DNA from: an uncultured Elusimicrobiales bacterium
Lineage (GTDB): Bacteria; Elusimicrobiota; Elusimicrobia; Elusimicrobiales; Elusimicrobiaceae
Direction: 5' to 3'
NCBI GenBank assembly: GCA_944322775.1
Contig: CALUQA010000059.1
Span: forward strand, 1 to 5,164
Length of the DNA stretch: 5,164 nucleotides
Position 1 is the stretch's first letter. Every line of letters starts with the position of its first letter. Below the pieces are notes generated by a model that saw only the letters and a program-made list of their open reading frames with translations, had not been told where the DNA came from and ran no database searches. The position numbers and the translations under genes were made by a program. Of the stretch, positions 1-4,879 are shown piece by piece.

Positions 1-440
1 GGCAAATATTCGCGAATGGCAAAAATAATTTCATCGCGGATTTTTAAAATGGCATTTTGTTTCAGCGAGCGCAACCACAAATGGCGGTTGTGCATCAAAA
101 ATTCGGGCCCATGTTCTTTGGGGGAAATGGGGTAATCCTTGGCCATTTGCACCACTTGCAAATCTTTCACGCCCATTTCAAAGCCCAAGGGGGAGCGTTT
201 GTCCTCGCGGATAGTGCCCGTCACGATAATGGAAGATTCCTGGGTCAGCTTGTCGCCCAGTTCAAAAAGTTCCGGCGAAACATCGCCTTTAAACATTACG
301 CATTGAATAATGCCGCTTCCGTCGCGCAGTTGCAAAAAGTGCAGCTTGCCGCTGGAGCGCTTATTGTAGAGCCAACCCTTCAGGGTAATTTCTTGGCCGA
401 CGTATTTGCTTACGTCGCTGACTCTTATTTTGCTGGACAT
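1..440 (-). CDS. asnS: Asparaginyl-tRNA synthetase, N-terminal 146 residues (3' end beyond window)
   Basis: This class II aminoacyl-tRNA synthetase charges tRNA-Asn with asparagine using ATP, in the cytoplasm. The visible part starts MSSKIRVSDVSKYVGQ and contains the anticodon-binding OB-fold (about residues 16-100), with the characteristic GWLYNKRSSGKLHFLQLRDG run at residues 22-41. The segment KEHGPEFL...RHLWLRS at residues 108-125 leads into the catalytic domain. YPISPKEHG followed by RHLWLRS points to AsnRS rather than AspRS or LysRS, since AspRS normally reads differently after the OB-fold. The start at 440 is supported by GAGG about eight bases upstream and a promoter behind it. The catalytic motifs 2 and 3 are outside the window, so activity cannot be judged. 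The gene diverges from the pilin gene. An antisense frame over the same bases (57-479) has no family resemblance and is not real. Confidence 0.93.
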   Translation of the reverse strand, partial: MSSKIRVSDVSKYVGQEITLKGWLYNKRSSGKLHFLQLRDGSGIIQCVMFKGDVSPELFELGDKLTQESSIIVTGTIREDKRSPLGFEMGVKDLQVVQMAKDYPISPKEHGPEFLMHNRHLWLRSLKQNAILKIRDEIIFAIREYL

Positions 441-472
441 AGTTGTTCCTCGTTAAAAATAGGGATAAATAT

Positions 473-501
473 ATTGTAGCTTTTCCGCCGGTTTGCTTCA
501 A
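473..501 (-). promoter_or_regulatory. Candidate sigma-70-type promoter of asnS
   Basis: Read on the minus strand there is TTGAAG (496-501), a 17-base spacer and TACAAT (473-478). This matches the vegetative consensus at four of six and five of six positions with ideal spacing. Transcription would begin near 466, giving a leader of roughly 26 bases that contains the GAGG ribosome-binding site. The two arms of an inverted repeat (481-487 and 510-516) bracket the -35 element, so a regulator could act here. That last point is inference. Confidence 0.6.
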
Positions 502-516
502 CGGCAAGACGGAAAA
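481..516. repeat. Inverted repeat in the asnS/pilin divergent region
   Basis: TTTTCCG at 481-487 is exactly mirrored by CGGAAAA at 510-516, and inside it CCG (488-490) mirrors CGG (502-504). The repeat spans the asnS -35 box and lies just upstream of the pilin promoter candidate. It lies upstream of the predicted asnS start site and pilin start site, so it is unlikely to act as an RNA attenuator. A DNA operator or an incidental palindrome are both possible. Confidence 0.4.
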
Positions 517-524
517 AGTAGTGC

Positions 525-555
525 TTGACCTTGTGTATGAAATACTTTTTATGAT
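525..555 (+). promoter_or_regulatory. Weak candidate promoter of the prepilin gene
   Basis: TTGACC (525-530) is a good -35 match, and TATGAT (550-555) is a good -10 match, but the spacer is 19 bases, longer than ideal. A second -10-like hexamer, TACATT (555-560), lies six bases before the ATG. Either choice gives a transcript that begins within a few bases of the start codon. Confidence 0.35.
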
Positions 556-566
556 ACATTAAAAAT

Positions 567-1106
567 ATGAACACAAAACATTTTCTTTTTAACACTCCTA
601 GCTTATCTTATAAGGGGTTTACCCTTATAGAACTTTTAGTGGTTGTTTTGATTATCGGCATTTTGGCCGCCATTGCCTTGCCTCAATACCAGGTCGCCGT
701 AGCCAAAAGCCGCTATACGCAACTAATTGTAGGGGCAAGCGCTATTAAAAAAGCCAATCAACTTTATTATATGGCCAACAATGTTTATTCAAGAGATATG
801 AAAGAGTTGGATTTAACTCTTAGTGGGTGTGAGGTCTCTGCAGACGGCAGATCCTGCAAATTGACCAAAAACGGCACGACAGTGGCCACCTGTACCCTAG
901 ATGACTCTAATTCTGCTGCTGATGCTTCATGGCAAGCGCAGGCCTATTGCGCGGGTGATGATTTATTCTATTATCTGCATATGTATGACGAGAAAAGCTT
1001 TTGTTTTGCGAAAGGGACAAATAAAATAGCTAATAAAGTATGTAAAAGTTTGGGGGGCAGTTATATGGGGGAGAGCAATGGACTCAACCGCTATGCGCTG
1101 CCCTAA
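567..1106 (+). CDS. Type IV prepilin-like protein (class III signal peptide)
   Basis: This 179-residue protein is a type IV pilin or pseudopilin subunit. The prepilin leader ends in YKG, and peptidase cleavage is expected between G17 and F18, giving a mature start FTLIELLVVV with the usual Glu at position 5 (E22). The hydrophobic helix runs to about residue 40 (ALPQYQ). The globular part has six cysteines (88, 97, 109, 128, 146, 159), so up to three disulfides are possible. The C-terminal segment VCKSLGGSY...YALP looks like the conserved tail I recall from Elusimicrobium pilins. Function follows from the family: assembly at the inner membrane into a pilus, a secretion pseudopilus or a DNA-uptake fibre. 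The sequence does not say which, and no pilus assembly gene adjoins it. The 17-residue leader is rather long. There is no Shine-Dalgarno sequence before the ATG and no other start in frame, so translation may be leaderless. Confidence 0.92.
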   Translation: MNTKHFLFNTPSLSYKGFTLIELLVVVLIIGILAAIALPQYQVAVAKSRYTQLIVGASAIKKANQLYYMANNVYSRDMKELDLTLSGCEVSADGRSCKLTKNGTTVATCTLDDSNSAADASWQAQAYCAGDDLFYYLHMYDEKSFCFAKGTNKIANKVCKSLGGSYMGESNGLNRYALP

Positions 1107-1162
1107 TCAAACTTTTTAATGCTATCTTCCTTTTAGGGTGGCCTCAACGCCTAACGGCTAAA

Positions 1163-1189
1163 ATGTGTACGGGGGCGCATATTCTTTTT
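1163..1189 (+). terminator. Weak possible terminator after the prepilin gene
   Basis: ATGTG (1163-1167) can pair with CGCAT (1176-1180), one pair being G-U, around an eight-base G-rich loop. The run TTCTTTTT follows at 1182-1189. The stem is short, so termination is uncertain. The T-run also overlaps the tRNA -35 box. If it fails, pilin transcripts could read into the tRNA gene. Confidence 0.25.
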
Positions 1190-1214
1190 ACAAATTTGTT
1201 AAAAATGATATAAT
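1187..1214 (+). promoter_or_regulatory. Promoter of the tRNA-Ala gene
   Basis: TTTACA (1187-1192), a 16-base spacer and a perfect TATAAT (1209-1214) preceded by TG one base earlier (an extended -10) make this the strongest promoter-like sequence in the window. Initiation near 1221 would leave a 5' precursor of about 27 bases, including a run of seven T just before the mature tRNA, to be removed by RNase P. Confidence 0.7.
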
Positions 1215-1247
1215 AAATAAGTCGTAAACAGCGGCGAACCTTTTTTT

Positions 1248-1324
1248 GGGCGTGTAGCTCAGTTTGGGAGAGCGCCTCGTTCGCAACGAGGAGGTCGTCG
1301 GTTCGATCCCGATCACGTCCACCA
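1248..1324 (+). tRNA. tRNA-Ala, anticodon CGC
   Basis: The full cloverleaf can be drawn: acceptor GGGCGTG (1248-1254) with CACGTCC (1314-1320), D stem GCTC/GAGC, anticodon stem CCTCG/CGAGG, loop TTCGCAA with anticodon CGC at 1282-1284, T stem GTCGG/CCGAT around TTCGATC, discriminator A at 1321 and an encoded CCA at 1322-1324. The third acceptor pair is G-U (1250 with 1318). G3-U70 is the established identity element recognised by alanyl-tRNA synthetase, so it independently confirms the alanine assignment. This tRNA reads GCG codons. It has its own promoter and terminator and appears monocistronic. An open frame starting at 1264 across the tRNA is a well-known spurious translation of tRNA sequence. 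Confidence 0.97.
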
Positions 1325-1449
1325 TTTATAAACCACGCAAAAGCGTGGTTTTGTTATGCCAATCAGGCGCACGCTTCCGAGGGGGCCGAAAGGGCACTCG
1401 GGGCGTTCCCCGTTTCCTAGCATTTATAAAACATGCACAGTCATGGTTT
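1323..1449 (+). repeat. Imperfect direct repeat of the tRNA 3' end and terminator
   Basis: Positions 1323-1351 (last two bases of the CCA, spacer and terminator hairpin) resemble 1421-1449. The first ten bases, CATTTATAAA, are identical, and about 23 of 29 bases match overall without gaps. The second copy still folds as an imperfect hairpin: AAAACATG (1428-1435) against CATGGTTT (1442-1449). The offset is 98 bases, slightly longer than a tRNA gene, so an old tandem duplication of tRNA plus terminator is one explanation. The bases in the tRNA-equivalent position do not form a cloverleaf by eye. Confidence 0.45.
1330..1355 (+). terminator. Rho-independent terminator of the tRNA gene
   Basis: AAACCACGC (1330-1338) pairs perfectly with GCGTGGTTT (1343-1351) around an AAAA loop, and the T-rich run continues through TTGTT. 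It begins five bases after the encoded CCA. A diverged copy of this unit lies 98 bases downstream. Confidence 0.8.
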
Positions 1450-1515
1450 AGAAAACCGATATACACGTTTTTGTGCTTGCCTACATAAAGCAAGAATAAG
1501 GAAGATGAAAAATGC
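1352..1515. other. Non-coding stretch with several small hairpins, function unknown
   Basis: No credible coding region lies between the tRNA terminator and the promoter of the next gene. A GC-rich patch (about 1366-1412) stands out from its AT-rich surroundings. In it, 1372-1381 can pair with 1397-1405 (one bulge, one G-U pair), or alternatively CGGGG (1399-1403) pairs with CCCCG (1408-1412) around a CGTT loop and is followed by TTTCC. These folds exclude each other. Further small hairpins are GGTTT/AAACC (1445-1457) and CTTGC/GCAAG (1476-1494). It could be a small RNA, a decayed gene or tRNA remnant, or nothing. Confidence 0.3.
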
Positions 1516-1548
1516 TTGTTTATCTCTAAAAAATAGTTATACTATAAT
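1516..1548 (+). promoter_or_regulatory. Candidate promoter of the 230-residue exported protein gene
   Basis: TTGTTT (1516-1521), 16 bases and TATACT (1538-1543) form one candidate, and an overlapping perfect TATAAT sits at 1543-1548 with a poorer -35. Initiation near 1550 gives a leader of about 35 bases. Confidence 0.5.
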
Positions 1549-1584
1549 AGCCAGGTAATAAATTATTATTTTACGGATAATGAT

Positions 1585-2277
1585 ATGAAAAAAATTATTT
1601 TAGCTGGAATGTTAGTGGCCTTTTCGTCGGTTGCTGTGCTTGCGGATGCCGTGTCTGATAAATTGAAAGCGTTAGACGCACGGATGTCTTCCCAGGTTCA
1701 GCAGCAAAAAACGGCTTTGTGGCTGGAGCCTCAAAGCCCGGATAATCTATATCCCAATTATGAAAAGTATTTATTGCGGGGTGTTAGCGTAGATAAAGAA
1801 GGTATTTTTGGCTTGCAAGACGCTCCAATGGTTGTATATATAAAACCTAATGGCAAACTGAATAAAGATACCGCTTTGGAAGTGCTTAAGCGCTTGTATG
1901 CGGCCGTAGCTCCTGGTGGGCAATGGCCTTTGCTGTGCGGGAAAGATGTAGGCCAGGAAGTGTTCTCCGGTTTTATTACCCGCCAAGAAAGCGCCTTGCA
2001 ACAGGGAAAAATGCCTGAAACCGCCTTTTTTGTTACGGAGGGGTTTAGCGTAAACACCTCGCAGGGGATGCCCAGTTTTGTTCTTTCCGGCATTTTTGTG
2101 GGAGATAACAAAAACCTCAAAAAAGCCAAATTATTGAAAGAAAAAGATTGGGCCGCCGCCCGCCCGTGGGCCAAACTTTTGGGGCAAGCGGCTTCTTCGT
2201 CCGACAAGGATTTGGAAAACTTGCACCGCATCACGTGGCAGTGCTTCTCAGATCCTCGATTTTTTGTCTTTTACTAA
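1585..2277 (+). CDS. Exported protein of unknown family (230 residues)
   Basis: I do not recognise this protein. It begins with a typical Sec signal peptide: positive start MKK, hydrophobic core ILAGMLVAFSSVAVL, and a cleavage site after A20 or A22 (VLADA). There is no lipobox cysteine. The mature protein of about 210 residues has no further membrane helix and only two cysteines (C118 and C220), which might form one disulfide. Near residues 24-45 there is a short polar, Gln-rich helix-like part. The rest looks like a mixed alpha/beta globular domain (VVYIKPNG at 83-90, QWPLLCGKDVGQEVFSGF at 113-130, and FVLSGIFVGD at 165-174). It ends in aromatics, FFVFY. The start at 1585 is favoured by the signal peptide; the ribosome-binding site is weak (GGA at 1575-1577). 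A promoter in front and a strong terminator behind make it a single-gene unit. It probably acts in the periplasm or outside the cell; the role is unknown. Confidence 0.85.
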   Translation: MKKIILAGMLVAFSSVAVLADAVSDKLKALDARMSSQVQQQKTALWLEPQSPDNLYPNYEKYLLRGVSVDKEGIFGLQDAPMVVYIKPNGKLNKDTALEVLKRLYAAVAPGGQWPLLCGKDVGQEVFSGFITRQESALQQGKMPETAFFVTEGFSVNTSQGMPSFVLSGIFVGDNKNLKKAKLLKEKDWAAARPWAKLLGQAASSSDKDLENLHRITWQCFSDPRFFVFY

Positions 2278-2287
2278 GGGAAAAACC

Positions 2288-2322
2288 AACCGCCCTCTTA
2301 TGATAAGGGGGCGGTTTTTTTT
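2288..2322 (+). terminator. Strong Rho-independent terminator
   Basis: AACCGCCC (2288-2295) pairs with GGGCGGTT (2309-2316). The stem continues through a T-G pair and CTTA/TAAG to a three-base loop, for 13 pairs in all, followed by a run of eight T. It ends transcription of the 230-residue protein gene, 11 bases after the stop codon. Its 3' arm (AAGGGGGCGGTTTT) recurs before hisS. Confidence 0.9.
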
Positions 2323-2518
2323 GAGAGAAAATTGATTTTGTTTACAAGGCTTTGTCTTGTATACTGTTTTTTTAATAAATTCATGCCGTTTTATTCCCAA
2401 AAGACCTAATTGTACATAGAGCCAAAGGCCCTCGTTTATTTGTACTTCTTTTGATAAAATATTGAAAAGTCGATTTTTCTATTTATACTTTTAATATAGC
2501 GTTGTATATTTTGCCCGG
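2323..2518. other. Intergenic region before the metalloprotease gene
   Basis: This AT-rich stretch has no credible gene; an eight-codon frame near 2382 has no ribosome-binding site. A second, distal promoter-like pair, TTGTTT (2338-2343), 16 bases, TATACT (2360-2365), would give a leader of about 145 bases. Inside it, GTACA and TGTAC (around 2412 and 2441) could close a stem over a GCC/GGC hairpin. I recognise no known riboswitch. Confidence 0.3.
2462..2489 (+). promoter_or_regulatory. Candidate proximal promoter of the metalloprotease gene
   Basis: TTGAAA (2462-2467), a 16-base spacer and TATACT (2484-2489) are close to the vegetative consensus. Initiation near 2496 gives a leader of about 23-35 bases, depending on which start codon is used. 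Confidence 0.5.
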
Positions 2519-4777
2519 ATGAAAACGTTTATGAAAAAATTAATGATCAGTTTTTTCTTATTTGTCTTTTCGGTCCCTGCGTTTAGCTGGGGGCTGTTGT
2601 TTGACATGGACAAATACCCCGGCACGGCCGAACCGGGCTATAAAGGCTTTGTTTTGTACAATTTGCTTCAGCAGGCGCAGGGCAAACACAAAAAGGCGCA
2701 GCTGGACGTATGCGTGGATTTGGACCCACAGGTTTATTACACCTACATAGCAGACACGCAAAAGCAAAATCCCCAGCGCAACACACAGCAGGTGGCCGCT
2801 TTTTTGGTTGACATTACCCAACAATCTTTTAATACTTGGTTGGATCAAACCCGCCAAGCCCTGCAGCCGCGCCGCAAAGAATTTGCCGATGTGCTCTCGG
2901 CCCTTCCTGCCCAGGTGCAGTTAAACTGGGTGAATGCAAACGGCCCGTATCAAGATTGCGGCCGCTTTAAACAAGCCTTCATTATCTACGGGCGCGACAC
3001 CAACGAGCTGGTCGGCAACGAGGTGGAAAGAGGCAATGCCCACCCCAACAATTTAGACGGGCAGCCTTGGTCCGTCACCTTGCCTGCCAGCAAAACCTTG
3101 GCCAAAGAAGTCTATTATGAACATTTAATAGACATCAACTCGCCCAAGGCTCGCGTATTTTCTTCGGTGGAAGCTCCCATGGCGGAAGACGTGGCCTTGC
3201 ACGAGGTGGGGCATCTTTTGGGGCTTGCCGATCAATATTCCTTGCGCGCCAGTGTAAGAAACGATATGCTTTTAAACGGCAGCGAACCGACAAACAGCCA
3301 TTTGACCTATTCGCTGTATAAAACCGAAGGCGCCAACTTTTTTAAAATAAACAGCATTATGCGCGAAAGAAACGGCGGCCGCTTTTCCTCAGACGATGTG
3401 GAAGGGCTGGTAAACGCGGTGGATTTTGTGCTGCGCCACGAAGACGCTTCGCCTTCCAAACGCCTGCAATATGGCTGGGCAGCATTGGGCGAGCGCGGCT
3501 ATGTGTATATCCAAGGGGTGCCGGTGCGCGTAAACGCGGCCCAAAAAGAAGCGTTCCAAGCGTGGGTGCAAAAAGGCTATAAGGCCAGCGTCCAACCTGC
3601 TTTTGCCCGCACGGCCGAACAGCAACAGCAACAAGCGGCCGAAGATTTGGCCGGTTATATTTCTTCCTCTGCCAATATAGAAGAAGAATATAATACGGTA
3701 AACACGCAAATAGACTCTTTGCAATTGGAGTTAAAACATGCTGCGTTAACCCCTGCTGAGAGAAAACAAAAACAACAGCAACTGGCTGCCTTGACCCAAA
3801 GAAAGGCCACTTTGCAGCCTGTGTATGAAGCCGTGTTTGATCAATCCACGCGCAACAAAGTGTTTTTCGGCAAAACTATTGACAGCAATACGTTGGCGTT
3901 GGTTAATCAATATAAAAAACTTTCTCCTGTTGTTGCAGATCAGTCTTCCGCCGAGCCAACGGCGCCTGCCGCCGCGGCTCCGGTGCGCGTTTTGCCTCAA
4001 AATGTAAATGTCCGTGCAGCGTCTGTTGCTGCCACAGGGCGTACCCCCAGCATAGCACCGGTATATAATCCGCGTCGCCAGGCGCAGCCTGTTGCGTCCG
4101 CTTCGGCTTCTGCAGCCGCCGCAGAGGGGGAAAAGGCCAGCAAACAAACGCCTTCTTTGCCGCAAACCTCTGCTGCCACCGTGCAAGGCGTTCCTGCTGC
4201 ACAGCCGTCTGTTGCTGCCCCGCAAGCGCCTGCCGTCAAGCTGTGTGACGTATGCGGTCAGCCCGTGCAGGGCACGGACTATTATACCGACTCTGTCGGC
4301 CGTCACGTGCACAAAGGCGGCGCCTGTGCGTATCAATATTTTGCCCGCTTCCACAAAACGGATAATCAATCGCTTACCAGTTATGACGAATATTATTTCC
4401 TTAATCAGCCGCAGGCTGTCACCGTGGCTAAAGCGGATATGAAAAAACTGGGCATTACTACCGCCGGCATACGTTCTTATCTTAAAAACGAGCATGAACG
4501 GCAGAAAGCCGCCCGTGCCCAACAGCAGGTGGGGAAACAAATGCAGGCTCTCACCCAAAAAACGCTGGAGCAAAAGTGCAGTTCTTATCACGTGGTCACC
4601 AAAGCGGATTTGAATGCCTATCTGAAGGATAACAACGCCGTTTTGAACACGGCCACCCTCAAACGCAAGGCCGGGCAGAAGCTGGGCAAAAAAGAGGAAA
4701 AAATACTAAATGCCTATTATGCGCTGCTGGCCGATTATCAAACCACGCAATTCTGCCAAAATTTAGCACAGCAATGA
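2519..4777 (+). CDS. Exported multidomain metzincin-like zinc metalloprotease
   Basis: This 752-residue protein has a Sec signal peptide (residues 1-23, cleavage probably after AFS or AFSWG). The N-terminal domain has two cysteines (C65, C147). The catalytic site is HEVGHLLGLAD at residues 228-238: His228, His232 and Asp238 would bind zinc and Glu229 would be the general base. SIM at 279-281 fits the metzincin Met-turn, 43 residues later. Zinc-dependent proteolysis is inferred from these motifs; the substrate is unknown. Residues about 364-435 are Gln-rich and coiled-coil-like (five Gln in a row at 368-372). Residues about 475-573 form an Ala/Pro/Ser linker. C576, C579, H596, H598 and C603 form a finger-like module, followed by a Lys/Gln-rich helical tail with C687 and C746. 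No transmembrane segment follows the signal peptide. The start is uncertain: no clear Shine-Dalgarno precedes 2519, and the in-frame ATG at 2531 keeps a good signal peptide with GGA about 11 bases upstream. Long antisense frames overlap it but have no family features. Confidence 0.88.
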   Translation: MKTFMKKLMISFFLFVFSVPAFSWGLLFDMDKYPGTAEPGYKGFVLYNLLQQAQGKHKKAQLDVCVDLDPQVYYTYIADTQKQNPQRNTQQVAAFLVDITQQSFNTWLDQTRQALQPRRKEFADVLSALPAQVQLNWVNANGPYQDCGRFKQAFIIYGRDTNELVGNEVERGNAHPNNLDGQPWSVTLPASKTLAKEVYYEHLIDINSPKARVFSSVEAPMAEDVALHEVGHLLGLADQYSLRASVRNDMLLNGSEPTNSHLTYSLYKTEGANFFKINSIMRERNGGRFSSDDVEGLVNAVDFVLRHEDASPSKRLQYGWAALGERGYVYIQGVPVRVNAAQKEAFQAWVQKGYKASVQPAFARTAEQQQQQAAEDLAGYISSSANIEEEYNTVNTQIDSLQLELKHAALTPAERKQKQQQLAALTQRKATLQPVYEAVFDQSTRNKVFFGKTIDSNTLALVNQYKKLSPVVADQSSAEPTAPAAAAPVRVLPQNVNVRAASVAATGRTPSIAPVYNPRRQAQPVASASASAAAAEGEKASKQTPSLPQTSAATVQGVPAAQPSVAAPQAPAVKLCDVCGQPVQGTDYYTDSVGRHVHKGGACAYQYFARFHKTDNQSLTSYDEYYFLNQPQAVTVAKADMKKLGITTAGIRSYLKNEHERQKAARAQQQVGKQMQALTQKTLEQKCSSYHVVTKADLNAYLKDNNAVLNTATLKRKAGQKLGKKEEKILNAYYALLADYQTTQFCQNLAQQ

Positions 4778-4809
4778 TATAAAAACCGGGTTAACCCCGG
4801 TTTTTATAT
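4777..4809 (+). terminator. Rho-independent terminator of the metalloprotease gene
   Basis: A perfect 14-pair stem (4777-4790 with 4796-4809) surrounds the loop TTAAC. The core is ACCGGG/CCCGGT, flanked by A-runs and T-runs. The first base of the stem is the last base of the stop codon. The near-symmetry would allow it to act in both directions. Confidence 0.88.
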
Positions 4810-4850
4810 GCCCTCATGGCAATGTTTGTATTGCAAGGGGGCGGTTTTCT
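4810..4850 (+). terminator. Second, imperfect terminator-like hairpin
   Basis: GCCCTC (4810-4815) pairs with GGGGGC (4837-4842) including one T-G pair. After a small internal loop, GCAAT (4819-4823) pairs with ATTGC (4830-4834). TTTTCTT follows. The 3' arm and T-run share the 14-base string AAGGGGGCGGTTTT with the terminator at 2288-2322, so this may be a diverged copy of it acting as a backup. Confidence 0.5.
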
Positions 4851-4865
4851 TCCTGCGTAAAATGC

Positions 4866-4871
4866 TAAAAT
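4866..4871 (+). promoter_or_regulatory. Possible extended -10 element of hisS
   Basis: TGC directly before TAAAAT (4866-4871) fits an extended -10 element; no good -35 lies at the right distance. Eight bases separate it from the ATG, so transcription would start at or just before the start codon. Confidence 0.35.
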
Positions 4872-4879
4872 AACATTGT

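Noticed and set aside
57..479. 140-codon open frame on the plus strand
   Set aside because: It is antisense to asnS, whose translation is an unmistakable AsnRS N-terminus with a proper ribosome-binding site and promoter.
1346..1422. Second tRNA gene between the two repeats
   Set aside because: No acceptor, D, anticodon and T stems can be drawn, and base-by-base similarity to the tRNA-Ala is near background. At most it is a remnant.
1264..1488. 74-codon open frame across the tRNA
   Set aside because: Its first residues (GERLVRNEEVVGSIPITST) are a translation of tRNA sequence, a well-known annotation artefact; the rest covers a terminator and hairpins.
1758..2234. 158-codon minus-strand frame
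   Set aside because: Antisense to the exported 230-residue protein; no ribosome-binding site or family feature, whereas the plus strand has a signal peptide, a promoter and a terminator.
2260..2277. C-terminal FFVFY as an outer-membrane barrel signature of the 230-residue protein
   Set aside because: Only the last few residues fit; no series of amphipathic strands is visible, and the size and helical parts do not suggest a barrel.
2382..2408. Eight-codon frame MPFYSQKT as a leader peptide
   Set aside because: No ribosome-binding site, no run of regulatory codons and no clear attenuator tied to it.
3746..4591. 281-codon minus-strand frame inside the metalloprotease gene
   Set aside because: Its composition (Arg, Gly, Leu and Cys rich, low complexity) is what the complement of an Ala/Pro/Gln-rich gene gives. 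The plus frame has coherent motifs throughout.
4817..4835. Possible sigma-54 promoter TGGCA...TTGCA before hisS
   Set aside because: The spacing between the two elements is about three bases too long for a -24/-12 promoter, and the bases are explained by the second terminator hairpin.
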